From contig JAKAPS010000002.1 of NCBI GenBank assembly GCA_021806925.1, forward strand, positions 65,751 through 118,517: a stretch of 52,767 bases of DNA, given 5' to 3'. Source of the DNA: a bacterium. GTDB lineage: Bacteria > Patescibacteriota > Dojkabacteria > JAKAPS01. The notes beneath the pieces were generated by a model. The model ran no database searches and was not told where the DNA came from. It saw nothing but the letters and a program-made list of their open reading frames with translations. The number at the start of each line of letters is the position of its first letter. The first letter of the stretch is position 1. Of the stretch, positions 22,341-32,034 are shown piece by piece. The position numbers were made by a program, and so were the translations under genes.

Positions 22341-23845
22341 CCGTGTACGATATTAAAACTTAATGCATTTACAAGTCCAAACATGAACCATATCTGCATT
22401 ATATATAGTGTTGAGAATGCGTAATATTGAACAAGAAACGCTAAGAAGACCGCAGTAAGTGCATATAGAATTAACTTGTTTTCTATAGATACATCCTTAG
22501 CACTCAGTGCGTTATAAATATTCCTTGCAATAGTAATTAGAAGAAGTGAGAAAAATACAATCCCCACAATCCCCTCTTCTGCAAGAACTTCAATATATTC
22601 ATTATTGGTTATTCTCCAGCCGATAATTTGAGTTAGTGAACTAGGTTCCGTGTAGTAATTCGGAGCCATGTATGGGCCAAAACTACCTGGACCAATTCCA
22701 ATAAGTTTGTGATTATCAAAAAACTGAATTGCTGAATTGATTGTAAGCGTTCTATCTGAGTCAGTAACTGCACTAGCTCTTGATACAAATGAATTGAAGC
22801 TTAGTGGAGCATGTGCATAGTCTATTATAAATATAATACCTAAAATTATTATTAAGCTAAAAAGTGATATTGTTAAAATAAATTTTAGATTTATTATTTT
22901 TCTAATAAAAAAATAAAGTATTGTTATTAAAGCAACAATACTTGCATACCATGCACCTCTCGAAAATGTTAGAAAAATATTAGTACTCACCAATACAAAA
23001 ACAATTGAAAAAAAGATGAAATCTCTTCTATTCATCTTTATCTTTTCAATTATTTCTTTTACTCTTTTTGAGTGAGTTATCTTCTCAGCTAAATTGCTAC
23101 TAGATAATATGTTTAATAATTTTGTGAATGATAATGACAATGGAATTATTAAAAAATTTCCCCAATACTGTGGTTCATTTTCAGTACCCATTACTCTTGG
23201 GAATCCAAATACTGCCTTTGAATAACTTGCAGTAAGAAGTGAGTATTTCAATGGTAAAAACATTCCAGCTAGAAACTGATATAGTCCAAATATTGATAGA
23301 ATAACCGATGACCATATTAATGTCCTTACAATTTGTTTAAACAAATTTTCAGTTGTAATAAAATTTGAAACTAGAAAGAACACTAACAGTATAAATATGT
23401 CGAATATCATTACCTCAGTGCTTCTAGTCATATTTGGACTTACTGATAGTGATAGTAGTATAGATAAGCTAAAAAGTAATACAAATATATATGTTATATT
23501 CTTCTTTATCTCAACCTTCAAAATACTTTTTGTCTTAATTAATTTAAATAATAAAAGAATAATATATACAATAAATAATATTTGACTAATTTTAATATTT
23601 ATTCCTCCTTTGCTAATTGCTCCAATTCTCTCAAGTGGGAGTGATAACGCAACAAGAACAAATATATATTCAGGATATTGTATAATTCTTTCAATATAAT
23701 CCATGCAAAATAGAGGGATCGCAAATAGCACTATCGTAATTAATAACAATAATGTTAAAATATTCTCAGTGGTAAAATATAGTGACAAGGATGTGACCAT
23801 AACTACTAATGAAAAGATTAAATATATACCTATTTTCAATTTCAC
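22322..23845 (-). CDS. O-antigen ligase/polymerase (Wzy/WaaL-like) membrane protein
   Basis: Multiple TM helices; LTFSRGAWYASIVAL; HKLIGIGPGSFGPYM; NEYIEVLAEEGIVGIVFF. Confidence 0.85.
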   Translation of the reverse strand: MKLKIGIYLIFSLVVMVTSLSLYFTTENILTLLLLITIVLFAIPLFCMDYIERIIQYPEYIFVLVALSLPLERIGAISKGGINIKISQILFIVYIILLLFKLIKTKSILKVEIKKNITYIFVLLFSLSILLSLSVSPNMTRSTEVMIFDIFILLVFFLVSNFITTENLFKQIVRTLIWSSVILSIFGLYQFLAGMFLPLKYSLLTASYSKAVFGFPRVMGTENEPQYWGNFLIIPLSLSFTKLLNILSSSNLAEKITHSKRVKEIIEKIKMNRRDFIFFSIVFVLVSTNIFLTFSRGAWYASIVALITILYFFIRKIINLKFILTISLFSLIIILGIIFIIDYAHAPLSFNSFVSRASAVTDSDRTLTINSAIQFFDNHKLIGIGPGSFGPYMAPNYYTEPSSLTQIIGWRITNNEYIEVLAEEGIVGIVFFSLLLITIARNIYNALSAKDVSIENKLILYALTAVFLAFLVQYYAFSTLYIMQIWFMFGLVNALSFNIVHGWKKEN

Positions 23846-23923
23846 AACGTTTTTAATTCTATGTTTTTACTAGAAGAATTATACACTAAATATATAAATA
23901 TGTGTTAAATACAGATATACCTT

Positions 23924-24637
23924 ATGAATATTATATATATTAACTCATTTGTTCTGGGATTCTTATCATTTTTTTCACCATGTATAATTCCTCTTACCCC
24001 TGTATATATAGGATATATTTTGCAAACTATACTAAAAAAAACAGATAATGGTAATTCGTTTGTATTCTCAATATTAAATATATTTTCATTTTTTATTGGA
24101 GCTTCACTGATATATATTTTTACAGGTACATTTATTTCATTTTTTTCTAATTTAGTGAGAAATGATTACATATTAGTTGAAAGAGTTTTAGGAATCTTTT
24201 TATTTTTTGTTGTTTCAACTAATTATTTAAAATATTTCAAATACCTGAAATATAATTCATTTATTTACAGAATAAAAAATATAGATGTTAAATATTCATT
24301 TATAAAAAATTTTCTTGCTGGTTTTGCATTAACTGCAAATTGGATTCCATGCAGCGGAATATATCTAAGTCTTGAAAGTGTAAGTGTTATTGGATTGCCT
24401 AAAATTGAATCAATACTCTCTCTTTTTATATTCTTCATGGGGTTAATGTTCCCTTTAATCCTATTTTTAATACTTTTTTCATTCTCAATAAATTTAAAAT
24501 TTTTGAAAAATATTAAATTAATTCACTATTTTCAAGAATTTTTTAATATATTTACCCTCCTTATTTCATTGTTATTAATTCTTGGCGTATACAATATTTT
24601 TACATCATATCTTTTCTACTACGTTTCACGCCTCTAA
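23924..24637 (+). CDS. CcdA/DsbD-like cytochrome c biogenesis transmembrane protein
   Basis: GFLSFFSPCIIPLTPVYIGYI; NWIPCSGIYLSLESV (paired TM cysteines). Confidence 0.82.
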   Translation: MNIIYINSFVLGFLSFFSPCIIPLTPVYIGYILQTILKKTDNGNSFVFSILNIFSFFIGASLIYIFTGTFISFFSNLVRNDYILVERVLGIFLFFVVSTNYLKYFKYLKYNSFIYRIKNIDVKYSFIKNFLAGFALTANWIPCSGIYLSLESVSVIGLPKIESILSLFIFFMGLMFPLILFLILFSFSINLKFLKNIKLIHYFQEFFNIFTLLISLLLILGVYNIFTSYLFYYVSRL

Positions 24638-24645
24638 TTTTATGT

Positions 24646-24677
24646 TTGACAATATGTAAATTAATGGCATATATTGT
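24646..24677 (+). promoter_or_regulatory. nrdR promoter (TTGACA) with inverted repeat ACAATAT-N15-ATATTGT, NrdR-box-like
   Basis: TTGACAATATGTAAATTAATGGCATATATTGT upstream of nrdR ATG 24704. Confidence 0.5.
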
Positions 24678-24703
24678 ATTTGCAAAATTAGAAAAAACAA
24701 AAT

Positions 24704-25138
24704 ATGCCATGTCCAAGTTGTGGGAAACCAACAAACGTAACTGATAAAAGGAACGAAGGTTTTAGGATAAAAAGAAGAAGAAAATGTTCAATTTGTCAGA
24801 TGCGATTTGTTACATATGAGTATTTGGATTCAACTAAATTCAAAATTGTTAAAAAGAATGGAGATATCGAAAAATATTCAAGGGACAAATTAAAGAGGGG
24901 GATTCTCATGGCAGTCTATAAAAGAGGAATAGATGAGCATATGGTTAATGATATTGTTGATGTTATTGAAGTAGAAATCTTCACAAGAAAAAACCACGCA
25001 CTAACTACCTCAGTACTAGGTAGTTTAGTTCTTACTCAATTGCGTAAAATTGATATTGTAGCTTTTATTAGATTTGCCTCGGTCTATGAAAACTATACTT
25101 CAATTGAGCAGTTTATATATAAAATAAATAATTTATAA
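24704..25138 (+). CDS. nrdR: Transcriptional repressor NrdR
   Basis: MPCPSCGKPTNVTDKRNEGFRIKRRRKCSICQMRFVTYE zinc ribbon plus ATP-cone. Confidence 0.96.
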   Translation: MPCPSCGKPTNVTDKRNEGFRIKRRRKCSICQMRFVTYEYLDSTKFKIVKKNGDIEKYSRDKLKRGILMAVYKRGIDEHMVNDIVDVIEVEIFTRKNHALTTSVLGSLVLTQLRKIDIVAFIRFASVYENYTSIEQFIYKINNL

Positions 25139-27528
25139 TGAAAAAAAATTCTAATATTTTTAATAAAAGAAAAAGTCCAAATGATTACAACAGAGATATT
25201 GTGAACAACTACTATGATCACGATGTTAAGGCTATAAATGAAGAAACAGGAGAATTCAATCAATTTGCCCCTTATGCTACATATATTCCACCAGAAAAGG
25301 ATTCAATAAAAATCGAAGCATATAAGGAAGTTACATCAGGAAGGACATTACCTACAAATCAAAATAATGTATTTATTGATAGATATTCACTAAAGGATAA
25401 AGATGGCAATGCACTTGAAAAATACCCTGAGGCAATGTGGGTAAGAGTCTCAAGAGCCTTAGCATCTGTTGAAAATACAGAAGAATTAAGGCTCGAATAT
25501 GAAAAGAAATTCTATGATGCCATGTATGATTTTAAATATATTCCAGGTGGAAGAGTCTTATCTGGTGCAGGAACAGGAGCAAATGTCACTTACTATAATT
25601 GCTTTGTTATACCGTCTCCAGATGATTCTAGAACAGGAATAATTGAAAATCTAAAAATAATGGTTGAGATAATGGCAAGAGCAGGTGGAGTTGGGATAAA
25701 CCTTTCAACATTAAGACCAAAAGGTTCATATATAAAGACTGTAAATGGACATTCATCAGGTCCAATGGCATGGGCACAACTTTACAGTGTTGCAACAGGT
25801 GACGTAATCAGTCAAGGTGGATCAAGAAGAGGTGCTTTGATGCTTATGCTTGATGTATCTCACCCTGATATAGAGGAATTTATTACATCAAAATCACGCC
25901 CAAATTGGATTGAACACGCAAATCTTTCTGTTGTTATATCAGATGATTTCATGGACGCTGTTAAGAACAACTCTGACTGGGATTTAGTTTGGAACGGAAA
26001 AGTTTATAAAACAATAAAGGCAAGTGAGTTGTGGGATAAGATATGTAGTTATGCCTGGCAACATGCAGAACCAGGGCTTGCATTTTTAGACAGGTATAAC
26101 AAATTATCAAATACATGGTATTTTGAAAATATAAGGTGCACAAATCCTTGCGGCGAACAAGGACTTGGAGAATGGCAGGTTTGTAATTTAGGCTCAATAA
26201 ATCTTTCTGAATTTGTGAAAAACGGAGGTTTTGATTTTAAAGAACTTGAAAATGTTACAAGAACAGCTATAAGGTTAATGGATAATGTTATTGACCAAGG
26301 GTACTATTTCTTTAAGGAAAATAAAGACGCCCAGTTAAATGCTAGAAGAGTAGGACTTGGTACAATGGGTCTTGCTGATGCTCTAATCAAATTAGGAGTG
26401 AGATATGGAAGCGATGAATCATTAGATGTAATTGAAAAAATATATAGAGTAATAAGGGATACTGCATATAGTACTTCAAGTGACATTGCTTTAGAAAAAG
26501 GTTCATTTCCATTGTTTGATAAGGAAAAGTACATGCAAGGTGAATTCATTAAACAATTGCCAAAATCAATTCAAGATAAAATAAGGAAGAATGGTATAAG
26601 AAATTCAGTACTACTTACCCAGGCACCTACAGGTGCAACTTCTCTTCTTGCTGGAGTTTCTTCAGGAATTGAGCCTATATTTTCATTTAAATATATGAGG
26701 CATGATAGAATTGGGGATTATGAGGTTATTCATCCGCTGCTTCAAGAATGGATATCTTTACACCCTGATGTCGAAGATAATATACCTGACTTTTTTGTTT
26801 CAAGCAATGACCTTAAACCTGAAGAGCACGTAAAAGTACAAGCATTGATTCAAAAATATACTGATTCATCAATATCAAAAACTGTATGTGCTCCAAAATC
26901 ATATACTGTTGAAGACGTAAAGAAATTGTATATGTTAGCATATGATACTGGGTGTAAAGGTATAACATTCTATAGAGAGGGGTCTATTGAAGGTGCTGTT
27001 TTGGAAGATATATCAAAGACAAATAAGGAAGAGAAAAAGAAAGTTGTTTTTAAAAATAGAAGTAAAGAACTTAATGGCATTACATACAGACAGGAAACTC
27101 ATTTCGGGAAATCATATATTACAATCAATTCTCTCGAAAATGGCGATATATATGAGGTATTTATTAATCTTGGGCAGGTTGGATCTGATGTAGCTGCAGA
27201 TGCTACAGCATTAGGTAGAATTATATCTTTGAATTTTCAGATTCCAACTGAAATATCAAATACAGATATAGCGTATAAGATAATAAAAAGATTAGATAAT
27301 ATTAAAGGGACGGGTTCGTTCGGTTTAGGACACGATAGAATTACATCAATTGCTGATGCAACTGCAAAGGTTATAAAAAAACATATTGAAAGGGTAAAAA
27401 AAGATAATGATGATAGCCATTTATCAACAAAGGAAGAACTTGATCTATGTCCTAAATGCGGTAATTTAACACTTGTACATGAAGAAGGATGTGCAAAATG
27501 TCATTCATGTGATTATTCAAAATGCTAA
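25138..27528 (+). CDS. nrdJ: Adenosylcobalamin-dependent ribonucleoside-diphosphate reductase (class II)
   Basis: ARAGGVGINLSTLRPKGS, CTNPCGEQGLGEWQVCNLGSINLS, LTQAPTGATSLLAGVSSGIEP, C-terminal Cys-rich CPKCGNLTLVHEEGCAKCHSC. Confidence 0.95.
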   Translation: MKKNSNIFNKRKSPNDYNRDIVNNYYDHDVKAINEETGEFNQFAPYATYIPPEKDSIKIEAYKEVTSGRTLPTNQNNVFIDRYSLKDKDGNALEKYPEAMWVRVSRALASVENTEELRLEYEKKFYDAMYDFKYIPGGRVLSGAGTGANVTYYNCFVIPSPDDSRTGIIENLKIMVEIMARAGGVGINLSTLRPKGSYIKTVNGHSSGPMAWAQLYSVATGDVISQGGSRRGALMLMLDVSHPDIEEFITSKSRPNWIEHANLSVVISDDFMDAVKNNSDWDLVWNGKVYKTIKASELWDKICSYAWQHAEPGLAFLDRYNKLSNTWYFENIRCTNPCGEQGLGEWQVCNLGSINLSEFVKNGGFDFKELENVTRTAIRLMDNVIDQGYYFFKENKDAQLNARRVGLGTMGLADALIKLGVRYGSDESLDVIEKIYRVIRDTAYSTSSDIALEKGSFPLFDKEKYMQGEFIKQLPKSIQDKIRKNGIRNSVLLTQAPTGATSLLAGVSSGIEPIFSFKYMRHDRIGDYEVIHPLLQEWISLHPDVEDNIPDFFVSSNDLKPEEHVKVQALIQKYTDSSISKTVCAPKSYTVEDVKKLYMLAYDTGCKGITFYREGSIEGAVLEDISKTNKEEKKKVVFKNRSKELNGITYRQETHFGKSYITINSLENGDIYEVFINLGQVGSDVAADATALGRIISLNFQIPTEISNTDIAYKIIKRLDNIKGTGSFGLGHDRITSIADATAKVIKKHIERVKKDNDDSHLSTKEELDLCPKCGNLTLVHEEGCAKCHSCDYSKC

Positions 27529-27575
27529 AGATATATTCTATATTTTTAGAGTTGTAAGTATTATTTTGTTTGTAC

Positions 27576-27824
27576 TCATTTTTTTAAAGGAGGCACGGGA
27601 TCATAGCCTCCTTTTGAAAATGGGTTACATCTAAGAATTCTATAAGAGGCCATTATTGACCCCTTAAATATCCCATGCGTATCTATCGCTTCTTTTCCAT
27701 AATCAGAACATGTTGGTGAATACTTACAATATCCAGCAGGAAAAAATCTTTTAAAAATTCCGTGATCAGGAGATATGGTCTTCTGATATACATCAATAAG
27801 GAATATAAATATCTTTTTCATCAT
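27576..27824 (-). CDS. yidD: Membrane protein insertion efficiency factor YidD
   Basis: [49 protein letters not shown]. Confidence 0.95.
   Translation of the reverse strand: MMKKIFIFLIDVYQKTISPDHGIFKRFFPAGYCKYSPTCSDYGKEAIDTHGIFKGSIMASYRILRCNPFSKGGYDPVPPLKK
27586..27615 (+). terminator. Hairpin AAAGGAGGC-N11-GCCTCCTTT downstream of nrdJ, inside the yidD 3' end
   Basis: 9-bp perfect stem; only a short T-run follows on +. Confidence 0.4.
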
Positions 27825-28807
27825 TGCCCTATAAAATCCTGAACAAAAATCTCTTCGTACTGACTTTTTCCGCCATTTATGACTCCTATTCCTACATCAG
27901 TATAGTTTTGATTTAATATATTTTCTCTGTGAGGAACACTTTTCATAAATCCAATATCTGCTGATGAGACATTTGGAGCTAATGCTATGTTTTCACCTAC
28001 ATAAACAAAGTTCAAATTACTACTTTGTATTCTGTCTAAAGGAGTTTGTCCCTGTGGTGTTATATGCGAAAAAAATCCATTAGTATACATATATTTACCA
28101 TAATTTTCAGCAATTGTTGATAGTGATTTATTTAATTTTAGCGGTTGTAATCCGATACTTTCTCTTTGTGAATTTATGAAATTAAACATTGTTGTCTCGT
28201 CACTTTTGGAAACTGTTGTATTAGTTGTTTTAAAACCTAACTCAATAAGTTTCTCACCGTTTTGTGAAGTGTTATTTGATAATAGATTTGTAGGAAGTGT
28301 AGCAATTTGAGAAATTGTTTGCGAAATATTTGCTCCATATTTGCCTGCTAACTCCTTTGATATATATAAAAGATTTGATGCAATATATGAAGAATTTATT
28401 GCAGTTTTTACATTATTTGGAATTGGTAATATAACAACAACATAAACAATAACTGTAACAATAATAAGACCTTTAATTACACTTCCAACAAACCCTGCAA
28501 TTTGGTTAATATAATTCTTTATTATAATATTGGGAATAAATTTCAGTGAAAGTGGTGCAATAATGTAATATACAAACATAAATATTGTCCAGCACAAAAC
28601 TATAGCAAGGATATCAATATATGATTTAGGTAGAAAATTTAATTTTGGGTATATAAGGTTAAATACTAAATATGAGTACCTTATAGATACATAATATGAA
28701 AGAATATAACCTATTATCTCTAAAACTATTCCAATAAAACCAGTTCTCAATCCTCTTAATCCATAGAAAAGGAGAATACATATAATTATAATATCAATAT
28801 AGTTCAC
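27821..28807 (-). CDS. CvpA-like membrane domain fused to CAP/SCP-PR1 domain
   Basis: N-term [34 protein letters not shown] (CvpA); C-term [50 protein letters not shown] ... VGENIA (CAP). Confidence 0.85.
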   Translation of the reverse strand: MNYIDIIIICILLFYGLRGLRTGFIGIVLEIIGYILSYYVSIRYSYLVFNLIYPKLNFLPKSYIDILAIVLCWTIFMFVYYIIAPLSLKFIPNIIIKNYINQIAGFVGSVIKGLIIVTVIVYVVVILPIPNNVKTAINSSYIASNLLYISKELAGKYGANISQTISQIATLPTNLLSNNTSQNGEKLIELGFKTTNTTVSKSDETTMFNFINSQRESIGLQPLKLNKSLSTIAENYGKYMYTNGFFSHITPQGQTPLDRIQSSNLNFVYVGENIALAPNVSSADIGFMKSVPHRENILNQNYTDVGIGVINGGKSQYEEIFVQDFIGQ

Positions 28808-28914
28808 AATTTATCTGTTAGTAAGTTTAACATAAATTAGCTTTGCATAAAAATTTAGATCAATACAAGAACTTGATATATATTTTTATACCTTTATCTC
28901 ACTTGAAACATTTA

Positions 28915-28944
28915 TTGACACCATTTTGTATAATTGCTTAGAAT
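28915..28944 (+). promoter_or_regulatory. Promoter TTGACA-N18-TAGAAT of the HtrA-like gene; ATG 9 nt after the -10
   Basis: TTGACACCATTTTGTATAATTGCTTAGAATATATAATATATGG. Confidence 0.65.
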
Positions 28945-28953
28945 ATATAATAT

Positions 28954-30201
28954 ATGGAAGAAAATATTAATACAATTAATAATAATAGCGAGAACAATGT
29001 TATTAATTCAAATATAAAACCTGTAATTACTAGAAATAAAAATAGTGATAGAAGTTTTACCTTTATATTCTTTATTTCATTTTTAATTGCACTTGCTACG
29101 GGTATATTTTCTGGAACAGTTACTGCTGTTATATTAGCAAAGTATTTTCCAAATATTGATAGAAATACTGTAAGCGTTGTAAGTGAACAATCATCAGTTA
29201 TAAATGTTGTTAAAGAAACAAATAGTGCAGTTGTTAGTATTATTGTTGAATCAAATAACCCTACTCCTCAAGTACAACCGTTGTTTAATAATTTTTTTGG
29301 AATTACAACAACTCCACAACCGAGTACTACACCTCAAGAAATTGCTGGGGGGTCAGGTTTTTTAATCTCTCCAAATGGTTTAATATTAACAAATAAACAT
29401 GTAGCTTCAGATTCATCATACATCTATTCTGTTGTTTTCTCAGACGGAACAAAATACCCTGCTACTTTAGTTGCACAAGACCCGACAAATGATATTGCAT
29501 TTCTTAAAATAAATTCAAATAAAACTTTCCCATATTTGAAATTATCTTCATCAAGCTATTTGCAGGTAGGTGAACAAGTTGTAGCTATTGGGTATGCACT
29601 TGGCCAGTTTAATAATACTGTAACATCAGGTATTGTTTCTGGACTTAACAGAAATGTTACAGCACAGGATCCTTCTACTGGAGCAAGTGAATCATTAAGT
29701 GGTGTAATACAAACTACAGCTCAAATTAATCCTGGAAATTCAGGAGGTCCATTGCTTGATTTAAATGGTAATGTAGTTGGAATTAATTCAGCAGTTGATC
29801 AGTCAGCTCAAGGTATAGGATTTGCAATACCTATAAATCAAGCTACAAGCGATGTTCAGTCTGTTGAGCAATCAGGTAAGATAGTTAAACCAGAGTTAGG
29901 TGTAAGAACTGTTGCTATGAACAGTACCTATCAGGCAATACTCGGAATACCATATAACTATGGAGCATATATAACCTCAGATGTTTCTGGCGATCCTGCA
30001 GTATTACCTAACTCCCCTGCTGAAAAAGCTGGATTACAGTCAGGTGATTTGATACTTTCCGTAAATGGAACAGAAATTAATAATCAAAATCCTATATTTG
30101 TTGTTATTGGAAGTCAACCATTAAATAGCGTTGTAACTATAAAATACTTTAGACAAGGGAAAGTATATACTACAACAGCAACATTAAATTTGGCATTCTA
30201 G
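28954..30201 (+). CDS. HtrA/DegP-like trypsin-PDZ serine protease
   Basis: LTNKHVAS (His), DPTNDIAFLKI (Asp), INPGNSGGPLLDLNG (Ser), C-terminal PDZ (SPAEKAGLQSGDLILSVNGTEI). Confidence 0.96.
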   Translation: MEENINTINNNSENNVINSNIKPVITRNKNSDRSFTFIFFISFLIALATGIFSGTVTAVILAKYFPNIDRNTVSVVSEQSSVINVVKETNSAVVSIIVESNNPTPQVQPLFNNFFGITTTPQPSTTPQEIAGGSGFLISPNGLILTNKHVASDSSYIYSVVFSDGTKYPATLVAQDPTNDIAFLKINSNKTFPYLKLSSSSYLQVGEQVVAIGYALGQFNNTVTSGIVSGLNRNVTAQDPSTGASESLSGVIQTTAQINPGNSGGPLLDLNGNVVGINSAVDQSAQGIGFAIPINQATSDVQSVEQSGKIVKPELGVRTVAMNSTYQAILGIPYNYGAYITSDVSGDPAVLPNSPAEKAGLQSGDLILSVNGTEINNQNPIFVVIGSQPLNSVVTIKYFRQGKVYTTTATLNLAF

Positions 30202-30221
30202 AAAAGGAGCTACTGCATATA

Positions 30222-31015
30222 TCTACTCCATATTTTTTGGATCAAAATGATCAGACATGTTTCTTATTTTATCTGAATCAGGATTTTCATTTTCTAGTAC
30301 TATTGGAAGTGAGGTTGCAATTTCTTTTTTTAAAACAACAACATATGAATTTGGATATCCTTCCCATTTTCCTAATATTAAATTACAAAATTCTCAGACT
30401 ATGCATAACTATTATTATAAATCAAAAACAATATGGTTGCGGAAACAATGCTTTTCCTGCTTCAGAATTTTTATCAAGGTTAAGTAATCCTAAAATATAA
30501 ACTTTACAACGTTCTGTAAGATTGGATACACTAACTGGTCCAGGTGAAGTATATCCGACACCTTAAGCTGCTTTAGTAAATAAATTTTTACATTCTTCAA
30601 ACTCAAGAACTACTGCACCACCATTACCGCAAAACGTTGCATCAGGAAACCCTCTTCTTTCTAAATTAAGTCTAACCAATGACATGTGTTCCTCTTGGGA
30701 ACGTAAATTTGCATAATGTAATGCTTGTTCTATTGAGCCTATTGCATATAATGTTGTATCCCCAACAGGAGAAGTAAAAACTTTTTCTGCTCCGTAAATC
30801 ATGCTTAATAATTCAAGCATTGTGCAACCACGATAAACCATTCCATTTTCTGTTGTATAAGGAAGTTCATCAATAGTAATTTGTTTTCTATCTCTGTTAT
30901 ATAAAATCTTTTCTTGCATAGAAGCATATTCATTTTGAGATGCAATGGAAGAGTTACTAAAATGAGGCGCAAAATTGAAATGTGAATCTTTATACATTCT
31001 AATCTTTAATTCCAC
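30222..31015 (-). pseudogene. Disrupted gene of unknown function (in-frame TAA after residue 150, then TGA and frameshift)
   Basis: After ...FTKAA* the same frame continues GVGYTSPGPVSVSNLTERCKVYILGLLNLDKNSEAGKALFPQPYCF*; then, in another frame, EFCNLILGKWEGYPNSYVVVLKKEIATSLPIVLENENPDSDKIRNMSDHFDPKNME*. Confidence 0.65.
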
Positions 31016-31143
31016 TTGTACTATAAATGATTTCTAGAATTTTTTCAAATAGCACAGATACACATTAAACATATCACTATTATATGACAAGAACACTAGT
31101 ACACTAATTGAGAAATGTAATCAATTCTGTTCCACTTTATATT

Positions 31144-32034
31144 TCACATAAAGTCATCAAAACAGGAATCAATATCTATATTACTTATATTCTTATTTAC
31201 AAGAGCACCGTCTTTTAACTGGTCTAAATCATCTTGATATGATGGTTTATCCTTCTCTTCATAGAAAATTCCGAGTGGTATTCTATCTCCCCACTCTAAA
31301 CTCTTTTCATATGCTTTCACCAAATTAGTTCTGTCGTATTTTTCAGTATTTTCAATATTCTCATCTAGAGAATAAACTCTTTCTCTATACCACGGATATG
31401 TATGAACTAAATTAAAGGTTACGCATGGCTGAAGAATATCAACAAATGAAAATCCGTTATGCTCAATTCCTTTTACAATAAGGTCAGTAACTTCATCCTG
31501 TCTTCCAGAGAAACCTCTAGCAACAAATGTTGCCCCTTGTGTTATTGCTAATGCAATAGGATTCAATTTAATCTCAATTGCTCCTAATGGAGTTGATTTA
31601 CTTACATAACCTTGATCGCTTGTAGGTGCAGTTTGCCCAGTCGTTAAGGCATATACTTGATTATCATGTAATATAACAGTTATATTAGGATTTCCCCTAC
31701 ATGCATTTAAAAAATGTGATATTCCTTCTCCAAATAAACCGCCATCTCCTCCAGTAACAATTATTGGAATATTATGGTTTGCAATTTTTACTCCTTCAGC
31801 AATTGGAATAGATCTTCCATGTAAACCATGAAACCCATATGCGTTAATTGTATTACACATATTACCGTTGCAACCAACATCATAAACCATTAGAACTTCG
31901 TGTGGTTTAATATTTAATCTCACTAGACTTGATTTTATTGCAGCCCATATACCAAAATTACCGCAACCAGGACACCAAGTTGGAAAGTTTGGTGAATTAA
32001 AGTCAGATACGTTTTGATTAGTTATTGTAGCCAT
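31144..32034 (-). CDS. 2-oxoacid:ferredoxin oxidoreductase beta subunit
   Basis: WCPGCGNFGIW, VYDVGCNGNM, GDGGLFGEGISHFLNACRGNPNITVILHDNQVYALTTGQTAPTS (TPP-binding). Confidence 0.95.
   Translation of the reverse strand: MATITNQNVSDFNSPNFPTWCPGCGNFGIWAAIKSSLVRLNIKPHEVLMVYDVGCNGNMCNTINAYGFHGLHGRSIPIAEGVKIANHNIPIIVTGGDGGLFGEGISHFLNACRGNPNITVILHDNQVYALTTGQTAPTSDQGYVSKSTPLGAIEIKLNPIALAITQGATFVARGFSGRQDEVTDLIVKGIEHNGFSFVDILQPCVTFNLVHTYPWYRERVYSLDENIENTEKYDRTNLVKAYEKSLEWGDRIPLGIFYEEKDKPSYQDDLDQLKDGALVNKNISNIDIDSCFDDFM

Noticed and set aside
30237-30500. Two overlapping + strand ORFs (30237..30500 and 30257..30487)
   Set aside because: They are antisense to the frameshifted minus-strand gene remnant, low complexity, no recognisable motifs.
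30563-30700. Stop-codon reassignment or readthrough to explain the internal TAA/TGA
   Set aside because: TAA, TAG and TGA all serve as normal terminators elsewhere (e.g. TGA in the mraY/mscS ATGA overlap), and a frameshift is also needed; pseudogenisation is simpler.
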